Assembly: GCF_000685095.1 (NCBI RefSeq)
Contig: NZ_BAYE01000012.1
Coordinates: forward strand, 1 to 64,000
Length of the DNA: 64,000 nt
Origin: Paraburkholderia caledonica NBRC 102488
Lineage (GTDB): Bacteria; Pseudomonadota; Gammaproteobacteria; Burkholderiales; Burkholderiaceae
Direction: 5' to 3'
A model generated the notes under the pieces. It was given only the letters and a program-made list of their open reading frames with translations. It ran no database searches and was not told the DNA's origin. Shown piece by piece: positions 9,538 to 17,900 of this stretch. The position numbers and the translations under genes were made by a program. The first letter of the stretch is position 1. Every line of letters starts with the position of its first letter.

Positions 9538-10209
9538 ATGACCACGCAGATTCTGTTTATCCGGCACGGCGAGACCGACTGGAATCGCATCAAACGCATT
9601 CAGGGGCACATCGACATTCCGCTCGCGGCGGTCGGACTTGCGCAGGCGCACAGCCTTGCACGCCGCATCGCCGATGAAGTGAAGCACGGCGCGCGGCTCG
9701 ACGCGATCTATTCGAGCGACCTGCAGCGCGCGCGGCAAACCGCGCAACCCGTCGCGGACGCGCTCGGTTTGCCGGTGCATTTGCGCGAAGGGTTGCGGGA
9801 GCGCTCATACGGCGCGTTCCAGGGTCACGACAGCGACGAAATCGCCGCGCGTTTCCCTGACGAATACGCACACTGGCAAACCCGCGACCCCGGCTTTACG
9901 CCGCCCGGAGGTGAGTCGCAGCGCGCGTTCTACCACCGCGTGTTGCACGCGATCGAACCGCTCGTCGCCGCGCATCCGGGCGGGCGAATTGCCTGCGTCG
10001 CGCACGGTGGCGTGCTCGATTGTGTGCGCCGCTTTGCATGCGGTTTACCGCTCGATGCGCCACGCGACTACGCGCTGCTGAACACCAGCGTGAATGTGGT
10101 GGACTTCGACAACGGCCGCGCTACGGTGGTGTCGTGGGGCGACATCTCGCATCTCGACGCGCCTGGCGCCGACGATAGCTTCAAGAGGGCTCCGGAACCG
10201 GGACGTTAA
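9538..10209 (+). CDS. Histidine phosphatase family protein (phosphoglycerate mutase-like)
   Basis: Encodes 223 residues of the histidine phosphatase superfamily. The RHG motif is in ILFIRHGETDWN (His10 is the phospho-acceptor), and the second active-site block reads IACVAHGGVLDC. The substrate is not predictable; relatives include GpmB-like enzymes and alpha-ribazole phosphatases. The frame is open 12 codons upstream to 9502, but the ATG at 9538 places the motif at the usual distance. It follows dtd by 66 bases and may be cotranscribed with it. Confidence 0.88.
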   Translation: MTTQILFIRHGETDWNRIKRIQGHIDIPLAAVGLAQAHSLARRIADEVKHGARLDAIYSSDLQRARQTAQPVADALGLPVHLREGLRERSYGAFQGHDSDEIAARFPDEYAHWQTRDPGFTPPGGESQRAFYHRVLHAIEPLVAAHPGGRIACVAHGGVLDCVRRFACGLPLDAPRDYALLNTSVNVVDFDNGRATVVSWGDISHLDAPGADDSFKRAPEPGR

Positions 10210-10404
10210 TCACTTGCGCCGCGTCACGTGAACTCGTGTCACGCCGTTGAGCGAAGATCCGAGGCCGCGCGCCGCAGTAGCCGACGACGCGCGCGTTCGA
10301 ACAAGCCTTTCATTCCGTTAATCTGATTACTGGCCGCGACGACCCGCACGCAGGCCAATCTGCTCAACGGGCCCAGGAATAGCCGCTCGCGCTGAGATCC
10401 GGCT

Positions 10405-11469
10405 TCAGGTCGCAGCCGAGTCCCACAGCCCAGGCAAGGTGCTGGACGCGTCTGGCGCCGCGAGTCCGAAGTGCCGGTAAGTCAGCAGCGTGGCCACGCG
10501 GCCGCGCGGCGTGCGTTGCAGAAATCCTTGCTGGATCAGATACGGCTCGAGCACGTCTTCGATAGTGTCGCGTTCTTCGCCAATGGCCGCCGCAAGGTTG
10601 TCGACGCCGACCGGTCCGCCGTCGAACTTGTGCAAAATCGCTTCCAGCAGCTTGCGGTCCATCAGGTCGAAGCCAACCGCGTCGACGTCGAGCATTCTGA
10701 GCGCCGCGTCGGCGACTTGGGCGGTGATGTTGCCGTCGGCTTTGACTTCGGCGAAATCGCGCACGCGGCGCAGCAGCCGGTTGGCGATACGCGGCGTGCC
10801 GCGCGCACGCTTGGCGATTTCGAACGCGCCGTCAGGATGAATCTGTGCATTCAGCAGCGAAGCCGAACGCGTGACGATGCGCGCGAGTTCCTCGGCGTTA
10901 TAAAACTCCAGCCGTGCAACGATGCCGAAGCGATCGCGCAGCGGATTGGTCAACATGCCCGCGCGGGTGGTCGCGCCGACCAGCGTGAACGGCTGCAAGT
11001 CCAGCTTGACGCTGCGCGCGGCCGGCCCTTCGCCGATCATGATGTCGATCTGGTAATCCTCCAACGCGGGGTACAGAATTTCTTCGACGACCGGTGAAAG
11101 CCGGTGAATTTCGTCGATGAACAATACGTCGTTGGCTTCGAGGTTGGTCAGCAGCGCGGCCAGGTCGCCGGCGCGCTCCAGCACCGGCCCGGAGGTTTGC
11201 CGTAGATTCACGCCCATTTCCCGCGCGATGATGTGCGCGAGCGTGGTTTTGCCCAAGCCCGGCGGCCCAAACAGCAACACGTGGTCGAGCGATTCGGAGC
11301 GGCGCTTGGCTGCCTCAATGAAGATTTCCAGTTGACCGCGCACTTTTTCCTGCCCGACATATTCTTCGAGCTGGCGCGGTCGCAACGCTCGTTCGAACGC
11401 TTCTTCGTTCGGCGAGACGGGCGTGGCCGCGATGATGCGCTCGGCGGCGAGTTTGTCGGTTTCGATCAT
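10405..11469 (-). CDS. ruvB: Holliday junction ATP-dependent helicase RuvB
   Basis: Encodes 354 residues. RuvB is the hexameric AAA+ motor that drives branch migration with RuvA. Walker A is at 68-75 (GPPGLGKT), Walker B is FIDEIHRLS, sensor GATTRAG follows, and the C-terminal winged helix ends in QQGFLQRTPRGRVAT. It is the last gene of the ruvC-ruvA-ruvB order, 133 bases after ruvA. I see no LexA box before the cluster. Confidence 0.98.
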   Translation of the reverse strand: MIETDKLAAERIIAATPVSPNEEAFERALRPRQLEEYVGQEKVRGQLEIFIEAAKRRSESLDHVLLFGPPGLGKTTLAHIIAREMGVNLRQTSGPVLERAGDLAALLTNLEANDVLFIDEIHRLSPVVEEILYPALEDYQIDIMIGEGPAARSVKLDLQPFTLVGATTRAGMLTNPLRDRFGIVARLEFYNAEELARIVTRSASLLNAQIHPDGAFEIAKRARGTPRIANRLLRRVRDFAEVKADGNITAQVADAALRMLDVDAVGFDLMDRKLLEAILHKFDGGPVGVDNLAAAIGEERDTIEDVLEPYLIQQGFLQRTPRGRVATLLTYRHFGLAAPDASSTLPGLWDSAAT

Positions 11470-11602
11470 GTGGTCATTGTACCGCGCGAGGACGGTCGGG
11501 AAACCCGGCCGAATGGCCGATGCGCGTCGACCTGACAGACGACCTCACATCACGCGGGCGTCATTGCCCGAGCACGGCGAGGCCGCCGCCGAGACCTCGG
11601 CT

Positions 11603-12184
11603 TCAGGCCTTGGACAACGCCTTGAGCGCGAGTTTGATCCCTTCCGAAACGCCGGTGCCGGCCGGCACGTTCTTGATCGCGGCCAACGCTTCTTTCTCCG
11701 AGTAGCCCAATGCGAGCAGCGCGTTGAGAATGTCGGACGCGTGATCCGATGCCGACGCCGCGCCGGCCATCGCGCCGAGGTCCGCGCCAAGCTTGCCCTT
11801 CAGTTCGAGCAGCAGTCGCTCCGCCGTCTTCTTGCCGATGCCCGGTACGCGCGTGAGGCGCGCGGCGTCCTGCAGCGTGACGGTCTGCGAAAGCTCGTGC
11901 ACGCTCATGCCGGACAGCACGGCCAGCGCCATGCGCGCGCCGATGCCCGAGATTTTCAACAACTCGCGGAAAGTGGAGCGTTCCTCCGTCGTGCCGAAGC
12001 CGTAGAGCAGATGCGCGTCTTCTCGCACGATCATTTGCGTGAGCAGCACCACGCGTTCGCCGGTGGACGGCAAGTTGTAGAACGTGCTCATGGGCACATC
12101 GACTTCGTAGCCGACACCGTTACAGTCGACGAGCAGATGCGGCGGGTTTTTTTCCAGCAGAACGCCGGCAATGCGACCGATCAT
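11603..12184 (-). CDS. ruvA: Holliday junction DNA-binding protein RuvA
   Basis: Encodes 193 residues. The N-terminal OB fold (MIGRIAGVLLEKNPPHLLVD) is followed by paired helix-hairpin-helix motifs (LLKISGIGARMALAVLS and LTRVPGIGKKTAERLL) and a small C-terminal domain that contacts RuvB (ALLALGYSEKEALAAI). It binds four-way junctions as a tetramer. It lies 106 bases after ruvC. Confidence 0.97.
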   Translation of the reverse strand: MIGRIAGVLLEKNPPHLLVDCNGVGYEVDVPMSTFYNLPSTGERVVLLTQMIVREDAHLLYGFGTTEERSTFRELLKISGIGARMALAVLSGMSVHELSQTVTLQDAARLTRVPGIGKKTAERLLLELKGKLGADLGAMAGAASASDHASDILNALLALGYSEKEALAAIKNVPAGTGVSEGIKLALKALSKA

Positions 12185-12290
12185 GGCGAATTCAGATTCG
12201 AGAGAAAGGGCGAGTGTAGCGCAGGGCGTGTGCGCCGCTTAAGGCCAGTCATTGCATCAAGCGAAAAAAGCGGAAGCCGGCACGGAAACA

Positions 12291-12833
12291 TTAGCCAACC
12301 AGACGCCCGCGCCGCACGCGCAGTCCTTTCTTTGCAAGCGATGGCGCGATGCCACCGAGCGTGCTCAATGTCGTGCCGCCGTGCGCATGACAAATGGCCA
12401 TGCCGAGTGCGTCGGCGGCGTCGGTGCTCGGCACGCCCGAAAGATTGAGCAGGCGCACGACCATCTGCTGCATCTGCTCCTTGGTCGCGCGGCCGTAACC
12501 GACTACCGCCTGCTTCAACTGCAGGGCAGTGTATTCGGCGACCGGCACGCCGCCCGCCACGAGTCCGCAGATGGCCGCGCCGCGCGCCTGGCCGAGCAGC
12601 AACGTGGATTGCGGATTGACGTTGACGAACACCTTTTCGATCGCCGATTGATCCGGCGAGTGCTGGCGAATCAGCGTCGAGATACCCTCGAAGATAGTGC
12701 CGAGCCGCGACGGTAAATCGGCGTCCGCGGTCTTGATGATGCCGCTCGCGACATAGCTCAGTGTGTGACCGCTTTGATCGATCACGCCGAAGCCGGTCAC
12801 GCGCAGGCCGGGGTCGATGCCGAGAATTCTCAT
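12291..12833 (-). CDS. ruvC: Crossover junction endodeoxyribonuclease RuvC
   Basis: Encodes 180 residues of the Holliday junction resolvase. The first catalytic aspartate is Asp7 in MRILGIDPGLRVTGFG; the conserved Glu is in SAIEKVFVN and the C-terminal acidic pair is in DAADALGMAICHAH. It is first in the ruvCAB cluster, so resolvase and motor are coexpressed. Confidence 0.97.
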   Translation of the reverse strand: MRILGIDPGLRVTGFGVIDQSGHTLSYVASGIIKTADADLPSRLGTIFEGISTLIRQHSPDQSAIEKVFVNVNPQSTLLLGQARGAAICGLVAGGVPVAEYTALQLKQAVVGYGRATKEQMQQMVVRLLNLSGVPSTDAADALGMAICHAHGGTTLSTLGGIAPSLAKKGLRVRRGRLVG

Positions 12834-12961
12834 GAAGTGCCGCAGATGCGGTTAAAACCAGGTGCCTGCGATACTACAACACACACGCCGCGCGGCGGTC
12901 CGCATGTGGCGGGGCAGGCGGAATAAAAACTGCTGCCGTGGGCGCAGGGAGGCGATCGCAT

Positions 12962-13201
12962 ATGCAGCGCTATGGGAACAGAAGCGGAAAATCGGGCGTC
13001 GTGGCCTACGAAATCGGCGATAACTTCGTCGCCGCTCGCTTCAACTCGGGCACGACCTACTGGTATTCGAAAGAGAGCGTCGGCGCGAAACATGTCGCTG
13101 CGCTCAAGCGCCTCGCGAAGCAAGGCGAGGGCCTTGGCACCTACATCAGCCAGCACCCGGACGTGAGGGACGGCTACGAGCGCAAGGATCCCCCGGACTG
13201 A
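12962..13201 (+). CDS. Small KTSC-like protein
   Basis: Encodes 79 residues. The pattern VVAYEIGDNFVAARFNSGTTYWY, followed by a helix and GLGTYISQHPDVRDGY, resembles the KTSC fold (named for similarity to the lysyl-tRNA synthetase C-terminus), whose function is unknown. The ATG at 12962 follows GGGAGG by eight bases, which argues for a real gene. It is alone on the plus strand, between ruvC and purH on the other strand. Confidence 0.7.
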   Translation: MQRYGNRSGKSGVVAYEIGDNFVAARFNSGTTYWYSKESVGAKHVAALKRLAKQGEGLGTYISQHPDVRDGYERKDPPD

Positions 13202-13236
13202 CGACGCAGTCGGCGTTGGCCGGGCATCCGAAACAA

Positions 13237-13268
13237 AACGGCCCGGCGGAAAATTCCACCGGGCCGTT
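13237..13268 (-). terminator. Terminator of purH
   Basis: AACGGCCCGG(T/C)GGAA arms form a long hairpin. On the minus strand it is followed by TTTTGTTT, so it best serves purH; the plus-strand tail is T-poor. Confidence 0.8.
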
Positions 13269-13321
13269 CGATCGTCTCTGATTGCGGATGTTGCAATGAC
13301 ACGCCGCTCGTCAAACCCGAA

Positions 13322-14887
13322 TCAATGCCGGAAATGACGCACGCCGGTCAACACCATCGCGATGTTGTGTTCGTCAGCGGCGCTCACCACTTCGTCGTCG
13401 CGCATCGAGCCGCCCGGCTGGATCACGCAGGTCGCTCCGGCTGCCACGACCACGTCGAGGCCGTCGCGGAACGGAAAGAACGCGTCCGACGCGACCGCCG
13501 AGCCACTCAGCTTCAAACCGGCGTTCTGCGCCTTGATGCTCGCGATGCGCGCCGAGTCCACACGGCTCATCTGGCCAGCACCGACGCCGAGCGTCATGCC
13601 GTTGCCGCAGAACACGATTGCGTTCGACTTCACGTACTTCGCCACGCGCCATGCGAACAGCAGGTCGTCCATCTCCTTCGGCGTCGGATGACGCTTCGTG
13701 ACCACGCGCAACTCGCGCGGCTGCACGTTCTTCGAATCGAGTGATTGGACCAGCAGGCCGCCGCCCACGCGCTTAAGATCGAAAGCGTTATGGCCTTCGC
13801 CCAATGCGATTTCAAGCAAGCGCACATTCTGCTTCGCCGCGAAAACCTGGCGCGCTTCGGCAGTGAACGACGGCGCGATGAGCACTTCGACGAACTGCTT
13901 GGCCACCGCTTGCGCCGCCGCTTCATCAACTTCGCGATTGAACGCGATGATGCCGCCGAACGCCGACGTCGGATCGGTCTGGAACGCCTTCGAATAGGCT
14001 TCGTTCGCGTTGGCGCCGACCGCCACGCCGCACGGATTCGCGTGCTTGACGATCACGCAGGCCGGCACGTCGAAGGTCTTCACGCATTCCCACGCCGCGT
14101 CGGAGTCGGCGATGTTGTTGTACGAGAGTTCCTTGCCTTGCAACTGGTTGTAGTTCGCGAGCGCGCCGGCCGGCACCGACAGGTCGCGATAGAACGCGGC
14201 GCTCTGATGCGGGTTTTCGCCGTAGCGCAGATCCTGCACCTTGTTGAAGGCGAGGTTCAAGGTCGCCGGATAGGCGTTGCGCGACGCGTGCTGCAGTTCG
14301 TCGGTGAGACTCGTCAGATAGTTCGTGATCGCGCCGTCGTACTGCGCGGTGTGTGCGAACACCTTGGTCGCGAGACGGAAGTTCGTCTTGTACGACACCG
14401 CGTTGCTCTTCGCGCGCATTTCCTCGAGCACGACCGCGTAATCGGCGGGATCGACCACCACGGTCACGTCGCGATGATTCTTCGCAGCGGAGCGCAGCAT
14501 GGTCGGGCCGCCGATGTCGATGTTCTCGATCGCGTCTTCCAGCGAGCACTCTTCTTTCGACACCGTCTGCACGAACGGGTACAGGTTCACGACCAGCAGG
14601 TCGATGGTCGGGATGTCGTGCTTCTCGAGCGCTGCCATGTGTTCCGGCAGGTCGCGGCGCGCGAGAATGCCGCCGTGCACCTTCGGATGCAGCGTCTTCA
14701 CGCGCCCGTCGAGCATTTCCGGGAAGCCCGTGTAGTCGGCGACTTCGGTGACGGAGAGGCCGGCGTCCGCGAGCAGTTTCGCGGTGCCGCCGGTCGACAG
14801 GATCTTGACACCGAGGTCCGACAGCGACTTGGCGAAGTCGACGATGCCGGACTTGTCGGAAACGGAGATGAGCGCTTGCTTGATCAT
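13322..14887 (-). CDS. purH: Bifunctional AICAR transformylase / IMP cyclohydrolase
   Basis: Encodes 521 residues, usual for PurH, which performs the last two steps of IMP synthesis. The N-terminal MGS-like cyclohydrolase domain shows SVSDKSGIVDFAKSL and LDGRVKTLHPKVHGG; the transformylase domain holds VCV-like VIVKHANPCGVAVG and the C-terminal ASDAFFPFRDG. It is the third gene of dusB-fis-purH, 56 bases behind fis, and ends before a hairpin terminator. Confidence 0.98.
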   Translation of the reverse strand: MIKQALISVSDKSGIVDFAKSLSDLGVKILSTGGTAKLLADAGLSVTEVADYTGFPEMLDGRVKTLHPKVHGGILARRDLPEHMAALEKHDIPTIDLLVVNLYPFVQTVSKEECSLEDAIENIDIGGPTMLRSAAKNHRDVTVVVDPADYAVVLEEMRAKSNAVSYKTNFRLATKVFAHTAQYDGAITNYLTSLTDELQHASRNAYPATLNLAFNKVQDLRYGENPHQSAAFYRDLSVPAGALANYNQLQGKELSYNNIADSDAAWECVKTFDVPACVIVKHANPCGVAVGANANEAYSKAFQTDPTSAFGGIIAFNREVDEAAAQAVAKQFVEVLIAPSFTAEARQVFAAKQNVRLLEIALGEGHNAFDLKRVGGGLLVQSLDSKNVQPRELRVVTKRHPTPKEMDDLLFAWRVAKYVKSNAIVFCGNGMTLGVGAGQMSRVDSARIASIKAQNAGLKLSGSAVASDAFFPFRDGLDVVVAAGATCVIQPGGSMRDDEVVSAADEHNIAMVLTGVRHFRH

Positions 14888-14943
14888 GATGAAGACGAAA
14901 AGCCGAAGGGAAACGTGGCAGGGCGCGAGAAAACTACTTCGAG

Positions 14944-15177
14944 CTACAACAAACCGTGCTGTTGCAGCTTCTTGCGCAGCGTATTGCGGTTGATGCCGAG
15001 ATACTCGGCGGCCAGCGACTGATTGCCGCCGGCCTGCTCGAGCACCACTTCGAGCAGGGGTTTTTCAACGCACGAAATCACCATGTCGTACACATCGTGC
15101 GGATTCGAGCCGTCGAGATCCTGGAAGTACACGCCCAGGCTGTCGCGGACAGATTGTTCGATATTATTCTTGCTCAT
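14944..15177 (-). CDS. fis: Fis family nucleoid-associated DNA-binding protein
   Basis: Encodes 77 residues. The C-terminal helix-turn-helix SLAAEYLGINRNTLRKKLQQHGL is the Fis signature (also found at the end of NtrC-type activators), preceded by PLLEVVLEQAGGNQ. The start ATG overlaps the dusB stop region by four bases (ATGA type), so the two are translationally coupled. The dusB-fis arrangement is conserved in proteobacteria. It is shorter than the 98 residues of E. coli Fis, lacking much of the N-terminal arm that contacts recombinases, so Hin- or Xis-type roles are not implied. Confidence 0.94.
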   Translation of the reverse strand: MSKNNIEQSVRDSLGVYFQDLDGSNPHDVYDMVISCVEKPLLEVVLEQAGGNQSLAAEYLGINRNTLRKKLQQHGLL

Positions 15178-16250
15178 GCTGCTAGTCGGTCTGTGTGGTC
15201 CTCGCCCTTGTTGTCGGGCCCGGGGTTGCCGACGGTTTCGTCGACGTAGACGAGACGGTCGGAGATCGCCTTCTGTGCGTCGAAAAACTCGTTGACGGCG
15301 AGGAGTTGTTCGCGCGTGGTGTCCAGCGTATTCATGCGATGCCGGAACACGTTGGCGCCGGAAAGGCCGCGAGTGTACCAGCCGATGTGCTTGCGCGCAG
15401 TGCGAACGCCGGTAAATTCCCCGTAGAACTCGTAGTGATCTTCCAGGTGCTCGTTCATGACCTGCTGGATTTCGTCGATGCGCGGCGGCGGCAACAACTC
15501 GCCCGTCTGCAGGAAATGTTCGATCTCGCGGAACAACCACGGGCGCCCCTGCGCCGCGCGGCCGATCATGATGGCGTCGGCGCCCGTGACGGCGAGCACG
15601 TGGCGCGCTTTTTCCGGCGACGTTATATCGCCGTTGGCTACCACCGGAATGCGCACCGCCGCCTTGACTGCGGCGATGGTCTCGTATTCGGCGTCGCCGT
15701 GATACAGGTCGGCGCGGGTGCGGCCGTGCACGGTCAGCATCGAAATGCCGGCGTTCTCCGCGAGGCGCGCGACATTCAGCGCATTCCTGTTCTCGCGATC
15801 CCAGCCGGTGCGGATTTTCAATGTGACCGGCACCGCGTCGGGACCGACGCCCACCGCGCTCACCACCGCCTCGACAATGCGCTGCACGAGCGGCTCGTTC
15901 TGCAGCAGGGCGGAACCGGCCGCCACATTGCAGACCTTTTTGGCCGGACAGCCCATATTGATGTCGATGATCTGCGCGCCGTTCGCCACGTTGTAGCGGG
16001 CCGCTTCGGCCATCATGGCGGGATCGGCGCCAGCGATCTGCACGGCGATCGGCTCGACCTCGCCCGCGTGATTCGCGCGGCGCATGGTCTTCTCGCTTTT
16101 CCACAACTGCGCGTTCGACGCGACCATTTCCGACACGGCGTAGCCCGCGCCGAGCCGTTTGCACAGTTGGCGGAACGGCCGGTCGGTCACGCCGGCCATG
16201 GGCGCGACGAACAGGTTATTACGTAGATTGTGCGAGCCGAGAGTGGGCAT
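15174..16250 (-). CDS. dusB: tRNA-dihydrouridine synthase B
   Basis: Encodes 358 residues. A flavoenzyme that reduces uridine in the tRNA D-loop. N-terminal FVAPMAGVTDRPFRQLC lines the FMN pocket; the catalytic Cys is in DINMGCPAKKVCNVAAGS; LTVHGRTRAD and PVVANGDITS complete the TIM barrel, and the C-terminal helical tRNA-binding domain begins near residue 245. First gene of dusB-fis-purH. Its last four bases overlap the start of fis. Confidence 0.96.
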   Translation of the reverse strand: MPTLGSHNLRNNLFVAPMAGVTDRPFRQLCKRLGAGYAVSEMVASNAQLWKSEKTMRRANHAGEVEPIAVQIAGADPAMMAEAARYNVANGAQIIDINMGCPAKKVCNVAAGSALLQNEPLVQRIVEAVVSAVGVGPDAVPVTLKIRTGWDRENRNALNVARLAENAGISMLTVHGRTRADLYHGDAEYETIAAVKAAVRIPVVANGDITSPEKARHVLAVTGADAIMIGRAAQGRPWLFREIEHFLQTGELLPPPRIDEIQQVMNEHLEDHYEFYGEFTGVRTARKHIGWYTRGLSGANVFRHRMNTLDTTREQLLAVNEFFDAQKAISDRLVYVDETVGNPGPDNKGEDHTDRLAA

Positions 16251-16510
16251 GACATGGACGCGCCAGCGACCGATTGCACAGTGTTGTCAATCGGAGCGTT
16301 CGCGAAATGCGAGGGAAAACCGCTATTTTAGCGTTAACAGATAACCCGCACCGGACCTGCGAGTGCTGTAACCCATTAAATCTTCTATGAAAGTGGTCGG
16401 CGTCATAGAGTCCTGGCTGCTCGCCGAACCTGGCTCGGGCGGCGAAGACGCGACGAAAGCGGAACCGCGCGAGCCGCGCATAAACCGGGATGCGAGCCGC
16501 GCGTCTCTGC

Positions 16511-17881
16511 TCAGCGGCGCTGCCCGAACATCATCTGACGCGCGAGCGCGGTTTTCACAGGAGGCACGAATTCGAGCGCGGTCAGTGCGAGGCCGCGCAT
16601 GATCGCGAGCGGCGCGAAGTCGACGGTGAAAAGACGCGCGAGCGTGTCGGTCGCACCAATCGTCATGCGGCGGTCGAGCGCGCGGCGCTGCGCGAACGTC
16701 GCGAGCGCGAGCGGCGTGGGACCTTCCGCCGACAACGCGTCGGCGAGCGCATGCGCGTCGCGCAGGCCGAGATTGAGCCCTTGACCCGCTACCGGATGCA
16801 GCGTTTGCGCCGCATTGCCGATTGCGACAGCGCGACCCTTGACGAGCGTATCGACGGCGTTCAGGCCGAGCGGGAACGACGCGCGCCCCTTGATGTGCGT
16901 GAAGCGTCCCATGCGACCGCCGAACGCGCCGCCGAGTTCGTGCAGGAAATCGTCGTCGGAGAGTTGCGCGCGACGCGCGGCTTCGTCCGGCGAGCAGCAC
17001 CACACGAGCGCGTAGTCCGCGCCACGCACGCCGCCCATCGGCAGCAACGCGATCGGACCTTCCGGCGTGAAGCGTTCCCACGCGACATGCGGCTGCGGCG
17101 CCGACACGGTCACCGTGCCGACCAGCGCTGTTTGCCCGTAGTCGCGCGTGCCCTGCGTGCCCTGTTTGTCCGAGCGTTTGCCGGCATGCTCGCCCGCGTC
17201 GTTGGGCGCCGATGTGCGCGTGTGCGCTTCGGGGTCGCGCCCGTCGTCTGCTTCGGTGTCGTTGTCAGCGCTTGCGCCGACGGCCGCGGCTGCGCGCCTC
17301 TTTGCGCCGCCGTGTCCGCTTTTCTGGTCGCCGAACAGGCCACCTTCCGCATTCACAAGAATCCGGGTGCGCAAGCGGCGCGTGACGCCGGCGGTTTCGA
17401 TCGGCAGCGTGACGCCGTCGTTTTCCTGAACGGGCGCGGCGGCGGAGGTCGAGCGGAACCAGTGCACCGGCGTCGCGTGCACGGCTTCGGCGAGGCCATG
17501 CACGATCGAGCCATAGCGCAGCACATAGCCGAGCGCCGGCAGGCCGTGCTCAGCGTGGTCTATCAGCGTGCGGCCGAAACGACCGCGCTGCGATACGTGG
17601 ATGCGTTGGATCGCGGTGGCGTCGGCGGGCCAGCGCAACGGCTCCAGGATCATGCGGCTGCCGTGCGAGACGGCGATCGCGCGCGGATCGGCAATTGAAT
17701 CCTCGGGCTCGCGGGCGTCCACGAGGCCGACTTTGAGCGCGCGCGTCGCACTGCGGCGGGCCAGCCAACCGGCAAGCGCGAGCCCCACCGGCCCGGCGCC
17801 CACGATCGTCACGTCGAAATCGAATGTCTGATCGAGTGCGGCGGGCCTCAGGATCACCGTGGACGGGGAGACATCGTTCAT
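16511..17881 (-). CDS. FAD-dependent UbiH/UbiF/VisC-family hydroxylase
   Basis: Encodes 456 residues, about 60 more than typical family members, which hydroxylate the ring of ubiquinone precursors. The FAD dinucleotide motif is at 23-36 (DVTIVGAGPVGLAL) and the second FAD motif at 355-376 (GNAAQTLHPVAGQGLNLG). Between them, residues 186-246 form a polar, low-complexity insertion rich in Asp, Glu, Lys, Arg and Thr that has no family counterpart. It follows pepP by 19 bases on the same strand, as ubiH follows pepP in E. coli, so UbiH is the best guess. I leave the symbol open because the subfamilies are hard to separate by eye. Confidence 0.88.
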   Translation of the reverse strand: MNDVSPSTVILRPAALDQTFDFDVTIVGAGPVGLALAGWLARRSATRALKVGLVDAREPEDSIADPRAIAVSHGSRMILEPLRWPADATAIQRIHVSQRGRFGRTLIDHAEHGLPALGYVLRYGSIVHGLAEAVHATPVHWFRSTSAAAPVQENDGVTLPIETAGVTRRLRTRILVNAEGGLFGDQKSGHGGAKRRAAAAVGASADNDTEADDGRDPEAHTRTSAPNDAGEHAGKRSDKQGTQGTRDYGQTALVGTVTVSAPQPHVAWERFTPEGPIALLPMGGVRGADYALVWCCSPDEAARRAQLSDDDFLHELGGAFGGRMGRFTHIKGRASFPLGLNAVDTLVKGRAVAIGNAAQTLHPVAGQGLNLGLRDAHALADALSAEGPTPLALATFAQRRALDRRMTIGATDTLARLFTVDFAPLAIMRGLALTALEFVPPVKTALARQMMFGQRR

Positions 17882-17900
17882 TGCGGGTTACTTCCTTGTT

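Noticed and set aside
10210..10404. Hidden gene between the histidine phosphatase and ruvB
   Set aside because: No frame with a start and ribosome site; the two flanking genes converge here and no terminator is clear.
13745..15022. Long plus-strand frame opposite purH
   Set aside because: purH and fis on the minus strand are certain; the frame contains no family motif.
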